This document shows positions 43,334 to 51,922 of a stretch of 64,000 bases of DNA, in pieces. Every line of letters starts with the position of its first letter. The stretch's first letter is position 1. The position numbers were made by a program, and so were the translations under genes. Under the pieces are notes generated by a model. It saw only the letters and a list, made by a program, of their open reading frames with translations, made no database searches and was not told the DNA's origin. Source of the stretch: LMUY01 sp964242215 (lineage in GTDB: Bacteria > Pseudomonadota > Alphaproteobacteria > Acetobacterales > Acetobacteraceae); contig CAXTCJ010000003.1 of the NCBI GenBank assembly GCA_964242215.1, forward strand, positions 45,478-109,477. The letters are read 5' to 3'.

Positions 43334-43561
43334 TTACCGTGGCCGCAATTCCGGAAGGATCCAACCAGCATCTGCCGCACGCTGGCGGTACTGTTCGCCT
43401 ACCAGCCATTCGTGGCCGCAATCCGGGCATTGATAGGGGTATATGCTGTCGCCGTTGGTAAGGCCGATCTGCTGCCCCCAGTGGGTGCTTTCGTAATCGT
43501 CCCGGATGTCAGCCGGGATGGGATCGCCAGTGAGATCGGCATGGCACTTGGGGCAGTTCAT
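43334..43561 (-). CDS. Small zinc-ribbon protein
   Basis: A 75-residue protein with two CxxC pairs: CPKC at residues 3-6 and CPDC at residues 45-48, which should bind one zinc. The start MNCPKCHADLTGDPIPADI is shared by a family of short bacterial zinc-ribbon proteins of unknown role. The C-terminal segment is helical (EWLVGEQYRQRAADAGW). It could bind nucleic acid or protein. Alone on the minus strand in a gene-poor area. Confidence 0.7.
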   Translation of the reverse strand: MNCPKCHADLTGDPIPADIRDDYESTHWGQQIGLTNGDSIYPYQCPDCGHEWLVGEQYRQRAADAGWILPELRPR

Positions 43562-43969
43562 CTGGTTCCTCGAGAGGGCTTCGCTTGCTTATCTTGAACG
43601 AATATCAGGAAGACGGGCGTACCGTCCGGCGGAACCAACCGGAGAAACAGGACCAATCCATCTCGTAAGTTGTCAGGTGCGGCCGTGCTGCACCTCTGGC
43701 ATCGCCGAGATCAGGGTGTGCAAGCGGCTAACGGAATCGATGACGGGCTTGGTGCGGGCGCAGCGAGCAACGCGAGTGAGCCACGGCCGCTTTCGATTGC
43801 ATTTGCCGTGCGCCGAGGGGGAGCGCCCCTAAGCCTGAGGCCCACGTCTACGGCAGAGGCGGATGGATCACATCAAAGGGGCAGACCCCTGGTCGACAGC
43901 GACATGTGTTCGGTCTTACGCCGGTTGGTCGATCAGCCGGCCGCGACAACTTCATCGCCGGCTGCCCTT
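43562..43969. other. Intergenic, no gene recognised
   Basis: Open frames on the plus strand here are antisense or Arg/Pro/Ser-rich, lack ribosome-binding sites and match no family. The stretch runs from the zinc-ribbon gene start to the LysR stop. It is probably decayed sequence. Confidence 0.5.
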
Positions 43970-44866
43970 TTAATCGGAGAACTTCGGCCGGAGTTCTTGT
44001 TCAATGAAGCTTGCAAACATCCGCGCCTTCGTGGTGACGTTGCGCCCCGTCGGGAATACAGCCCAAAGGTCGATTTGCGGCAAGGACCAGTCCGCCAGCA
44101 CGCGGGCCACGCGTCCAGACGCAATCTCGGGCGAGAACATCCACTCCGAAGTGACCGCAAGACCCAACCCTGAGATCACGGCTTCCCGCACGCCTTCAGC
44201 TGCCGTGAGGCGAACTCGCCCTTTGAGTGTGACTGCGCTTTCGGCCGTGCCTTGGGTAAAGGTCCAAACGGTGCCTCCGCCACGCCGGTTGTAAATCACT
44301 GCCTGATGCGCCACGAGGTCGGCCGGCGTCTCAGGAATCCCGGCCTCCTCAAAATAGCTGGGCGCACCGACGACGACGCGCGGACTGCTGCCGATCTTGC
44401 GTGCCGTCAGCGATGAGTCCTGCAGATCACCCATCCTGAGCGCAATGTCGATGCCGGCCTCGACCAGATCGACATTGCGATCATCAAGGAACATATCGAT
44501 GTCGAGAGCCGGATGCATCGCCAAGAATTTGCGCAGCCGCGGCACGACATAGAGCCGAGAGAAGGTGACAGCGCCGCCAATCCTAAGGCGGCCGGAGAGC
44601 GCCGCGGCCGCCCCGCGGGCTTTGAGTTCCGCTTCGTCGGCCTCCTCGACCGACCGCTTGGCATGTCCGTAAAAGGCTTCGCCGGCTTCCGTCGGCGTTA
44701 GCCCTTGGGTCGTACGCAGCAGAAGCTTCACACCAACCCGGTCCTCGAGCTGGGCGATGACCTTGGAAATTGCTGGCTGACCGAGGCGGAGTTGACGCGC
44801 CGCATCGGTGAAAGAGCCGGTATCGACGACACGCACAAAGGCGTCCATGGCGGCTAACCGATTCAT
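43970..44866 (-). CDS. LysR-family transcriptional regulator
   Basis: A 298-residue regulator: N-terminal helix-turn-helix (AFVRVVDTGSFTDAARQLRL, QPAISKVIAQLEDRVGVKLL; residues about 6-60), a linker helix and a two-lobed ligand domain (GRLRIGGAVTFSRLYVVPRL onward). It is of the AaeR/DsdC-like CrgA group that usually controls a divergent neighbour. The ATG at 44866 is preferred to 44872 because GGGGGA is then 8 bases away. It diverges from the SDR gene at 45192, with a T-N11-A palindrome between them. Confidence 0.9.
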   Translation of the reverse strand: MNRLAAMDAFVRVVDTGSFTDAARQLRLGQPAISKVIAQLEDRVGVKLLLRTTQGLTPTEAGEAFYGHAKRSVEEADEAELKARGAAAALSGRLRIGGAVTFSRLYVVPRLRKFLAMHPALDIDMFLDDRNVDLVEAGIDIALRMGDLQDSSLTARKIGSSPRVVVGAPSYFEEAGIPETPADLVAHQAVIYNRRGGGTVWTFTQGTAESAVTLKGRVRLTAAEGVREAVISGLGLAVTSEWMFSPEIASGRVARVLADWSLPQIDLWAVFPTGRNVTTKARMFASFIEQELRPKFSD

Positions 44867-45041
44867 CCTCATTCCCCCGCGGAATCGGGATTATGCCCTT
44901 ACGCAGACTTCCTTCGTCAAGTGCACGAACGCAAGGATGGTTGAGACGCTCCAGAGATATCAAACCTGCCGTGCTGCCATCAAAAGACGATCCCGTACTC
45001 GGCCATACCAAGCAGTCGCTCATCACCTTCGGCTCTAGCCC

Positions 45042-45056
45042 ATTCCAGACTGGAAT
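45042..45056. promoter_or_regulatory. LysR-type operator (perfect T-N11-A palindrome)
   Basis: ATTCCAG-A-CTGGAAT is a perfect 15-base palindrome containing the T-N11-A spacing that LysR regulators recognise. It lies 150 bases before the SDR gene and about 175 from the LysR start, in the 325-base divergent region (44867-45191), which holds no other supported feature. Confidence 0.6.
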
Positions 45057-45191
45057 AAACAATAGTCTCATTCATCAGCTAGAGGCCGTCTCCTCCATCT
45101 CCTATTCAAAGCTCTGGCGCCGATCCCGGTGCCCGACACCGCGCCACAAGTGACGAGCGGCCCGGGACGACTGAGATTGAAGGACGGTTGA

Positions 45192-45929
45192 ATGAGCAAA
45201 AGATTAGAGGGCAAGGTCGCGGTCGTGACCGGTGGCAGCGCCGGCATTGGCCTCGGTATCGCCAAGGCGTTCGCCAATGAAGGCGCGCGCGTGTTCATCA
45301 CCGGCCGCCGCCAGTCCGAACTGGATAAGGCCGTGGCCGAGATCGGCCATGGCGCCGTTGATATCCGAGGCGACACCGGAAGTCTCGCCGACCTGGACCG
45401 TCTTTACGCGACCGTCAAGGAGAAGGCCGGCCGCATCGACGTGTTGGTGCTGAACGCCGGGTTCTATGAGTTCATGAAGCTCGGCGAGATCACCGAACAG
45501 CACTTCGACAAGACCTACAACGTCAACGTCAAGGGCCTGCTGTTCGCGTTCCAGAAGGCGCTGCCGCTGCTGTCGAAGGCTGCCTCGGTGATTTTCACCG
45601 GGTCGATCGCCGCCTCTATCGGCATTCCTGCCATGTCGGTCTACTCGTCGACCAAGGCGGCGGTCCGCAGCCTAACCCGTGGCTGGTTGCTGGACACGAA
45701 AGAGCTCGGCATTCGCATCAATGTGCTGAGCCCTGGTCACGTGCTGACGCCGGGTCTGCAGTCGCTGATCCCGGAGGCGGCGTATCCCGGCATCGTCGGC
45801 AGGATCCCGCTCTCGCGGCTCGGCAGTCCAGAGGATTTGGGCAAAGCGGCCGTGTTCCTGGCCTCCGCCGACAGCGGCTACATCACCGGCATCGAGCTCG
45901 ATGTCGACGGCGGCGTCTCTCAGTACTAA
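45192..45929 (+). CDS. SDR-family oxidoreductase
   Basis: A 245-residue short-chain dehydrogenase: VVTGGSAGIGLGIAKAF (cofactor motif, residues 11-27), VLNAG, catalytic serine in FTGSIAAS, and YSSTKAAVRSLTRGW (Tyr and Lys). The C-terminus is TGIELDVDGGVSQY. The usual NNAG is NAG preceded by leucine, seen in quinone or short-chain reductases induced by LysR regulators. AAGGACGG lies 6 bases before the ATG. It is the likely target of the divergent LysR gene and may detoxify a reactive carbonyl or quinone. Confidence 0.88.
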   Translation: MSKRLEGKVAVVTGGSAGIGLGIAKAFANEGARVFITGRRQSELDKAVAEIGHGAVDIRGDTGSLADLDRLYATVKEKAGRIDVLVLNAGFYEFMKLGEITEQHFDKTYNVNVKGLLFAFQKALPLLSKAASVIFTGSIAASIGIPAMSVYSSTKAAVRSLTRGWLLDTKELGIRINVLSPGHVLTPGLQSLIPEAAYPGIVGRIPLSRLGSPEDLGKAAVFLASADSGYITGIELDVDGGVSQY

Positions 45930-45946
45930 GAGACTCCCGGAGTGGA

Positions 45947-45972
45947 ACGGCAGGTTGGACCCGACCTGCCGT
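45947..45972 (+). terminator. Hairpin after SDR gene
   Basis: ACGGCAGGT, eight bases, ACCTGCCGT form a perfect 9-base-pair GC-rich stem 17 bases after the SDR stop. No T-run follows, so it may be a weak or Rho-assisted terminator or an RNA-protecting stem. Confidence 0.5.
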
Positions 45973-45973
45973 C

Positions 45974-46065
45974 AAGCGCGCGACCATTCTCATCACTGGC
46001 GCCAGGGTGTTGGCCGAGGAATGGTCGATCGACTGACAGCTCGAGGCATGAACGGGGTGGCACAG
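45974..46065 (+). pseudogene. SDR N-terminal scrap, frameshifted
   Basis: KRATILITGAR in one frame followed by GVGRGMVDRLTARGMN in the next is the start of another short-chain dehydrogenase (expected TILITGASRGVGRGMVDRLTARG) with a small deletion between the halves. Nothing else of that gene remains; the crotonase scrap follows. Confidence 0.5.
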
Positions 46066-46090
46066 CCAGATTTACCCGCTCGGCAAGACG

Positions 46091-46600
46091 ATGCCAGGTC
46101 TCACTAAGCCTTTGATCGTCGCAGTCCACGGCGACACATGGAATATGGTGCATGAGTTGTTTCTTGTTGCCGACGTGCGGGTCGCAGCAGACAACACGAA
46201 CTTCGACCAGGACGAGAATAGACACCATCGCTTCCCGGGTGGTGGTTCGACAATACGATTCACGCGCAAAGCTGGCTGGGCCAACGCTATGCGCTACATT
46301 CTTACCGGTGATCATTGGACCGCCCAGGAAGCCTATCGCATGGGAACGGTCCAAGAGGTCGCCTCCAGTCCGCAGTCAGCCCTCGATGAGGCGATCGCCC
46401 TCTCGAACAAGATTGCGGCAAATGGGCCGCTCGGCATCAAAGCATCCCTGGCGTCAGCGCATCTCGCCGTCGACGCTGCACAAGCCAATGCTCTCTCCGA
46501 GTTGTATAGTCAACGCGCAACGTTGTATCGGACGAATGACTTTCAGGAAGGTCGGAAAGCAGAAGCCGAAGGAAGGCCGCCAGTCTATCATGGAGACTAA
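46091..46600 (+). pseudogene. N-terminally truncated enoyl-CoA hydratase/isomerase
   Basis: 169 codons match the second two-thirds of crotonase-family enzymes: GLTKPLIVAVHGDTWNMVHE, LFLVADVRVAADNT, then RYILTGDHWTAQEAYRMGTV and QEVASSPQSALDEAIALSN. The first 90 or so residues, including the first oxyanion-hole segment, are absent, and upstream sequence belongs to an SDR scrap. It has an ATG and is otherwise uninterrupted, so a short product is possible, but activity is unlikely. Confidence 0.65.
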
Positions 46601-46627
46601 AACACCGCGGAAAAGGATAAACTGATT

Positions 46628-47347
46628 ATGATTGAGCGTACCTTCCTTGTGACCGGCGCGTCGAAAGGTATTGGCCTCGCAATATCAAAATACCTCGCCA
46701 ATGTGGGACACCACGTTGTAGGTCTCGCTCGCGAGCCTCTTTCGTCCTTCCCTGGAACACTCGTCTCGATCGACCTCAGTGATGACAACGCTTCAGCTCG
46801 AACATTTCTCGAACTTGCGCAGCGTCACTCGTTTGACGGGGTGGTCAACAACGCCGGCACCGCGAGGATGCATCGCCTTGGCGAGGTCGATCTCGCTGTT
46901 GTCGACGAGCTTATGCGCTTCAACCTTCATCCAGTAATCAATGTCGTTCAAGCCATCCTGCCGACGCTGCGCCAGAAGGGCTGGGGGCGCATTGTCAACA
47001 TCACCAGCCTCGCGACTCTTGGGATGGTAAACCGGACTGCCTACGCGGCCAGCAAGGCTGCGCTCGGAAGCTTCACACGTACATGGGCGCTGGAACTGGC
47101 GGAGACAGGTATCACGGTTAACTCGGTATCACCGGGACCCGTCGAGACCGAAATGTTTCGCCGCGCCGCGCCCGCAGGGAGTGAGGCGGAGCGCGTCTTC
47201 CTCACAAACATTCCGATGCGGCGTTTGGCACAACCAGAGGAGATCGCTGCCGCTGTCGCCTTCATGATGTCGGAGGACGCGAGCTATATCACAGGACAGA
47301 CGCTATTTGTCGATGGCGGCGGATCTATCGGAAAAGCTGCTGTGTAG
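46628..47347 (+). CDS. SDR-family oxidoreductase
   Basis: A 239-residue classical short-chain dehydrogenase: FLVTGASKGIGLAIS (residues 6-20), VVNNAGTARM, NITSLATLG with the catalytic serine, YAASKAALGSFTRTWALE with Tyr and Lys, and ITGQTLFVDGGGS at the end. FabG-like; the substrate is not inferable. It follows the crotonase remnant by 27 bases with AAGGAT some 11 bases before the ATG. Base composition is less GC-biased than the operons to the left, in keeping with an acquired segment. Confidence 0.87.
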   Translation: MIERTFLVTGASKGIGLAISKYLANVGHHVVGLAREPLSSFPGTLVSIDLSDDNASARTFLELAQRHSFDGVVNNAGTARMHRLGEVDLAVVDELMRFNLHPVINVVQAILPTLRQKGWGRIVNITSLATLGMVNRTAYAASKAALGSFTRTWALELAETGITVNSVSPGPVETEMFRRAAPAGSEAERVFLTNIPMRRLAQPEEIAAAVAFMMSEDASYITGQTLFVDGGGSIGKAAV

Positions 47348-47565
47348 GTTGGGGCGAGGCCATCTCGCCGCACGAGGATACCCTTCGGCTTGCTACCTCG
47401 ACAGGCACGAGCGGTTCAGTAATCAACCAACGCGCATCTGACACAAGAGGAGCAGACATCCCTCCTCGCGACTAATGCGCCAGGCCTCCTAGATTATTAT
47501 GAGGTGCAGCAGCTGCTGCGTAAGCATTCGGCGTGGGCCGCGGTGGGTCAGTCAGGTTCGGTTGC

Positions 47566-47862
47566 TCACTTGAGCAGGCTGGGATCGGCCTTATGGATCT
47601 CGACGATGCCGGTGAGCGTCTCGATGCCGAATTCGGTGAACCCCATGACGCTGTTGTCGCCTGGACCGTAGATCCAGATCATGCCGTCCTCCTGGTCCAT
47701 CTCGGTTGCCACATCGCACAGCCATTCCTCGTCCTTCCCCAGCATCTCAGCGACGCGGGCGATGGTGTGGACGTGGTGGACGTTGTTGGCCCGGGCCAAG
47801 CTCAGGCCGCCGCAGCAGCAACCACGGACCAGTTGGGCGTCCAGTTCCAAGGCAAAATTCAT
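47566..47862 (-). CDS. Conserved small hypothetical protein
   Basis: A 98-residue acidic protein: ALELDAQLVRGCCCGGLSLA, NNVHHVHTIARVAEMLGKDE, DVATEMDQEDGMIWIYG, GFTEFGIETLTGIVEIHK. It has the look of a conserved alphaproteobacterial orphan; I recall no function. The CCC triplet and HHVH pair could bind metal. Its start overlaps the end of an IS66 transposase scrap on the same strand, so it may be cargo or a neighbour gene of that element. Confidence 0.65.
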   Translation of the reverse strand: MNFALELDAQLVRGCCCGGLSLARANNVHHVHTIARVAEMLGKDEEWLCDVATEMDQEDGMIWIYGPGDNSVMGFTEFGIETLTGIVEIHKADPSLLK

Positions 47863-47944
47863 CGAGCCGATGAGCTGGATGCGCGGCGATCCGGGCCAGG
47901 ATATCGGCCAGCCAAGCCTGAGGATCTATATCGTTCATCTTGGC
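47855..47944 (-). pseudogene. IS66-family transposase C-terminal scrap
   Basis: About 30 codons (AKMNDIDPQAWLADILARI, AAHPAHRLDEF) match the C-terminal element of IS66 transposases (typically LNDVDPQAWLADVLARIADHP then RLDELLPWNW). The rest of the transposase and its accessory genes are missing. It ends where tyrosine-recombinase-type repeats begin (about 47945). Confidence 0.7.
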
Positions 47945-48027
47945 CGTTTATGCCGCACGCCGAACTATGCCGAGCGGCGCCGTTATTCACAGCGTTATCA
48001 ACGATAATCGTGCGCTTGGTTCGGCAT

Positions 48028-48090
48028 AAATAGTCCTCTGTCTCCGCCTTTAGCAGCGGAGAAGAGAATGGTGACGACAGAGGACTATTT
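48028..48090. repeat. 15-base perfect inverted repeat spanning recombinase start
   Basis: AAATAGTCCTCTGTC (48028-48042) is exactly reverse-complemented at 48076-48090, 33 bases apart. A smaller stem, TCCGC..GCGGA, lies between. The right arm is inside codons 4-8 of the recombinase remnant (start 48068) and the left arm is in its leader. It could fold in mRNA or serve as a recombinase binding site. Related TATGCCG-type motifs occur at about 47949, 47966 and, inverted, 48020. Confidence 0.6.
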
Positions 48091-48600
48091 GCGCAGAAGC
48101 GTGCTGTTCCAGCGGCTGCGGTGCGGACCCCATCAACCGCTGTCGACCTTTACGCGGGGCGCGTCCTCGCAGATGGGCTCGCGCCGCACGGTGTTTGGCG
48201 ATCGTTCAACCTATCCAGTGGCCTCGTGAACTGGCTTGCCAGCAGCGATCAGCGGCTGGCCGATCTAGATGAGGACATGGCGGAGCGGTATCTCCGCCGT
48301 CGAGCTGGGGCGCAGACTATACCTCCACCCTACGTCACCTGCCGGTCGTTCGCCTGTTCCTGCGGGAGGTTTGCCCGGACGGCGCCGGTGACCTCGGGAG
48401 GATCGGCTCAAGCGATGTCGTCCGTTTCATCGAGCGTCATGCGGGCGATGGGAGCCCCGGATGGGGAAGGCGATGTGCTGGGCACTGCGATCACGCAAAG
48501 CCGATGAACCCGCAAGATCGGGACGCTCGGGCCGCGCGGGACGTTGCCACAATGGCGCCCAGAACAAGTCGACAGATCCCTTCAGCACCCATCGGCGGAA
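48068..48600 (+). pseudogene. Tyrosine recombinase (integrase) remnant, multiple frameshifts
   Basis: It begins MVTTEDYLRRSVLFQRLRCG, shifts to VDLYAGRVLADGLAPHGVWR and DLDEDMAERYLRRRAGAQ, shifts again to RHLPVVRLFLREVCPDG and VVRFIERHAGDG, then AMCWALRS and, in another frame, PQWRPEQVDRSLQ. Together these are the core-binding domain and the beginning of the catalytic domain of a phage/RIT-type tyrosine recombinase. The catalytic Arg, His and Tyr are lost. The leader with inverted repeats suggests a RIT-like (recombinase in trio) element end, but only one recombinase is left. Confidence 0.7.
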
Positions 48601-49174
48601 GGTCTGATTCTTCCCCCGAGCGGTTCCAAATTGCTTATCAGCAAGCGCTACCGGGCGGCGGCAACCAATCAGAAGTCGTTCAATGCCCATAACCGCACCG
48701 GCGGGGGCCGCGGCTTAGCCCAACACGTTTTTCGTCAGCGGCGCGGACCCGGCATTGGTCTGTTCCCGGGGAGGCCCGTGCGCCGCAGCTCCGACGCTTA
48801 GTGGCCGGTCTGACGATGACGCTGATGACGACCCTCCCCCCTGCCCCGTGGTGAATGCCGGTCCCTTAGGTGGCCCGCTCTTCGGTGGAGAAGCCGCCGA
48901 ACTGGTCCCTCCGGCAGCGGCGTGACGTCATCTTGGTAGAAGCTGACTAAGTGGTGGTAGCGAGGGGTTCTAGCCTTCCCGCGCCTCCTGCACAGCGCCG
49001 AATGGAAAACAAACATAGCGCTCAAAGCCGTTGGGGTGCCGAAGGCGCCGATCTGGGGGTCCGGTAGATGCCGTAATGGGCCTGCACCGGGGATGACGTC
49101 CCGAGCGGGTCTCTTCCAGAGTGATGGCACAACGCGGGCCGAGCGGTTCGGGTCCGTTCATCAGGAGGGCGGTC
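48601..49174. other. Decayed intergenic region before IS110 remnant
   Basis: No gene recognised. The last 150 bases probably belong to the non-coding left end of the IS110 element, since they lead without interruption to its transposase start with AGGAGGG at proper spacing. Confidence 0.4.
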
Positions 49175-49960
49175 ATGGAACACCATGTTGGGATCGACGT
49201 GTCGCTGGAGCTGAGCAGCCTGTGCGTGCTGGATGCGACCGGCAAGGTCATCCGGGAAGCGAAAGTCGCGAGTGAACCGGAGGCGCTGGTTGCCTTCCTG
49301 GGCGGCCTTGGTGTGACGATCGTCCGCGTCGGCCTGGAGGCGGCCCATTATCGCAGTGGCTGTATGACGGGCTGCAGGCGGCGGGATACGAGACGGTTTT
49401 GCTCGAGACGCGCCACGTCAAGGCGGCACTGTCGGACATGGCAATCAAGACCGACCGCCGTGACGCGTGCGGGATCGCGCAACTGCTGCGGATGGGGTGG
49501 TATCGCCCGGTGCATCGTAAGTCGGTCCCGTCGCAGGAGGAGGACCAGGTCTGCAGGCGGCTGATGACGGTGCCGGGTGTCGGTGCCGTCGTGTCACTGA
49601 CCTACCGCGCTGGCGTGGACGACCCTGGACGGTTCGCGAAATCCAAGTCGGTCGGGGCTTTCTTCGGCTTGATGCCCAAGCGCTATCAGTCCGGCGAGAC
49701 TGACGTCACCGGCGCAATCACGCGGGTGGGAGCCGCCGGCGTGCGTACGGCCTTGCACGACGCGGCCAACGCGCTGCTGACACGGGCGACCAAGTTCAGC
49801 ACGCTCAAGGCGCTGGGCGATGGACGTCGCCAAGCGGCGGGACATGCGGAGGGCGAAGGTGGCACTGGCGCGGAAGCTCGCCACTGTGCTCCACCGCATC
49901 TGGGCTGATGGGACGGAGTTCGTCTGGGGCAAGGAGCCAGCCGCGGCCGCCGCCGCTTAG
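49175..49960 (+). mobile_element. IS110-family transposase, degraded
   Basis: The N-terminus HHVGIDVSLELSSLCVLDAT carries the first DEDD aspartate. A single-G deletion near 49338-49345 (GAGGCGG for GAGGCGGG) shifts the frame; the sequence continues as SQWLYDGLQAAGYETVLLE and IKTDRRDACGIAQLLRMGWY. At about 49535 it jumps from HRKSVPSQE to VCRRLMTVPGVGAVVSLTYR, losing about 120 residues. The C-terminal domain reads TDVTGAITRVGAAGVRTALH, then shifts frame again near 49815 to WAMDVAKRRDMRRAKVALAR and ends at TAG 49960. It is dead. Confidence 0.85.
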
Positions 49961-50447
49961 CGCCAAGGAGGCACACGGTTCGGAGCGGGGCCGGGCGGCT
50001 CAGCTCCCACGAGGTCCCGTCGCCGGGACGCGGAGATGGTGAGGCAGGTTCCGCTGCAGTGGCCGGGAGCAATCCCGAGACTACGCCCGGTAGATTGCTC
50101 CGCCACTCCCTCTTACAGCATGAAGTGGCGGTCTCGCGCCGACCACGGACAGAAGCACGAAACCGGCGATTGGATGCACTCTGAGCTTGACGACCGAAGG
50201 CCCATTACAGAAGCAGCGGAACCGAACATGCATTCCAGCCCGATTTTGCTCCACAAGGGTCGAGACCCCGAGAACGGCGTTGTTCCAGAAGCCCAAACCA
50301 ACCCCAATGAGACGGTCAAATCGTGCCATGCCAGCGTGGCGATGGGGTTTACCTCAATAGTGCTGTAACTGCCTGCGGTGTTGAGCGGAGAGGCCGATTT
50401 GCCCGGGACAGGGCAACAAGCAGACGAGATCGCTGCTTGCGTTGGCC
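49961..50447. other. Intergenic, possible IS110 right end, no gene
   Basis: The first 100 bases resemble the non-coding 3' end of an IS110 element, containing a GTCCCGTCGCCGGGAC-like stem near 50016-50033. The rest, up to the TetR stop, has only short antisense frames without family motifs. Confidence 0.4.
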
Positions 50448-51014
50448 CTAGGCGGGTAGAAGCCCTACCGTCCGATAGTTGTCGATCATCGTATCGAAGA
50501 GCGACATGTCCGATCGTCCTCGCGCAAAAAGTTGGGCTCCAGCAACGGCGGAATAGATCGCCCTCGCCCGCGCTTGGCTGTCCTTCGTCTTGACAATAGC
50601 GGCTGCCGTCAGGAGCTTCATCAGCCACGCCACGTTGACCTCGGCAAATGCCTGCACCTCCTTCTTCACCGGCTCGGGAAGGTCGTCGTATTCAGCCGTC
50701 ATAAAGCTGGCAAGGCACATCCGGTTATCGCTCAAAAGCGAGGCTCGGAAAATTTCCGGGTAGCGTCGAAGAGCTGAGACCGGGTCGGGAGAGCTCGCCG
50801 AAATCTCATCAAGAACGACAACGATGTCTTCCCAATATCGCTTTGCTACTGCTGCCCCAAGAGCCTGCTTGGTGGGGAAGTAGTGGTAGATGGTGGGGGC
50901 TTTGATCCCCACCTCGGCAGCAAGATCGCGGAAATTTAGGCCAGCGTAGCCGTGGGCCATCGCGGTTCGCCTCGCGGCCGTGAGAATGGCCTCCTCTTTT
51001 GAACTGGTGTTCAT
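50448..51014 (-). CDS. TetR-family regulator
   Basis: A 188-residue repressor: helix-turn-helix at residues about 9-52 (ILTAARRTAMAHGYAGLNFR, DLAAEVGIKAPTIYHYFPTK), then a helical ligand domain (PDPVSALRRYPEIFRASLLS, LMKLLTAAAIVKTKDSQARA). The ATG at 51014 gives the usual start; the frame is open to 51101 across the operator and is rejected. It diverges from the glutathione transferase gene, and two inverted copies of a 15-base operator lie between them. Confidence 0.9.
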   Translation of the reverse strand: MNTSSKEEAILTAARRTAMAHGYAGLNFRDLAAEVGIKAPTIYHYFPTKQALGAAVAKRYWEDIVVVLDEISASSPDPVSALRRYPEIFRASLLSDNRMCLASFMTAEYDDLPEPVKKEVQAFAEVNVAWLMKLLTAAAIVKTKDSQARARAIYSAVAGAQLFARGRSDMSLFDTMIDNYRTVGLLPA

Positions 51015-51034
51015 ACCGACCTCATTTAGAAAAA

Positions 51035-51110
51035 CTCGACCAAGTGGTTGATAGAGATTGACAGCCCAAAAAGAAAGCTTCAAGTTGTGCCTACCAACCA
51101 CTTGGTCGAG
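51035..51110. promoter_or_regulatory. Paired 15-base operators, TetR/GST divergent promoter
   Basis: CTCGACCAAGTGGTT (51035-51049) is exactly reverse-complemented at 51096-51110, 46 bases apart. Each arm contains the smaller palindrome ACCA-AG-TGGT. One copy lies beside each start codon (51014 and 51125), a typical arrangement for a TetR repressor shutting both genes. Confidence 0.75.
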
Positions 51111-51124
51111 AAAAGAGCCCCGTT

Positions 51125-51856
51125 ATGAACACCCCGTCCGAAGCGCTGAATACCGCTCCCGTCCAGAAATTGCGCCTGTTTACGTCCCCATCAGCCTTCC
51201 CAAACCCTCAGAGATTGCGCCTCTTCATGCACGAGAAGGGCATCAGCGAGCATTTCGACGAGACGGTCTACGATATGACTCCAGTCGGCGAGCAGCGCGG
51301 TTGGCGGCATCTCAAGATGAACTCCTGGGGTGAAACCCCGACACTGGTGCTCGCTGATGGTTCTTACCTAAGCGAAACATCCGCTATCGCCCGCTATCTG
51401 GACGATACCTTCGAGGGCCGGAAAATCATGGGCGGGACGCCGCATCAACGCGGTCTCGACCAGATGTGGGACAACCGGGTGTGGGTCCACATCCTCTACC
51501 CCATCGTGACTGCGTTCCACGTGCTGCACCAGGGCCTGGGGCCGAAGCTGGAACTGACCAGCAATCCCGCCTGGGGCGAGCATTCGCGGAAGGTCGCATT
51601 GGCACATGCCGGTCTGGTAGACCGCCATCTAGCGGATGGTCGCGAGTGGCTGCTTGGGGGGGACGCGCCGACCTTCTCCGACATCACCATGGCGACTGCC
51701 ATCGCCTTCTCGAAGTTCCCGGTCAACGCAACCCCACTCGATGAGCGCTTCGAACATATCGATGAGTTCTGGCAGCGTTGGCAGCGTCGCCTGACCTTCC
51801 AAGCCGCCTATGCCGACCGCAGCAGCGGTGTGTCGGAACTGGATAACCGGGCCTGA
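51125..51856 (+). CDS. Glutathione S-transferase family protein
   Basis: A 243-residue cytosolic protein. N-terminal thioredoxin-like domain (KLRLFTSPSAFPNPQRLRLF, ETPTLVLADGSYLSETSAIA; the conserved Pro and the Glu-Thr-Ser of the glutathione site are present) and C-terminal helical domain (WVHILYPIVTAFHVLHQGLG, APTFSDITMATAIAFSKFPV with the N-capping Asp). It probably conjugates glutathione to an electrophile sensed by the divergent TetR regulator. Full length, intact. Confidence 0.9.
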   Translation: MNTPSEALNTAPVQKLRLFTSPSAFPNPQRLRLFMHEKGISEHFDETVYDMTPVGEQRGWRHLKMNSWGETPTLVLADGSYLSETSAIARYLDDTFEGRKIMGGTPHQRGLDQMWDNRVWVHILYPIVTAFHVLHQGLGPKLELTSNPAWGEHSRKVALAHAGLVDRHLADGREWLLGGDAPTFSDITMATAIAFSKFPVNATPLDERFEHIDEFWQRWQRRLTFQAAYADRSSGVSELDNRA

Positions 51857-51922
51857 AACCAAGCGCCCCCGCGCTGGGGCACGCACCGCCAACCCCCTCA
51901 GCTATGAACAAGGAAGAGTATC

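Noticed and set aside
43670..44173. 167-codon plus-strand frame
   Set aside because: Runs antisense into the LysR gene and is low complexity.
50113..50628. Minus-strand frame overlapping the end of the TetR gene
   Set aside because: Out of frame with the TetR gene, no family likeness; a shadow.
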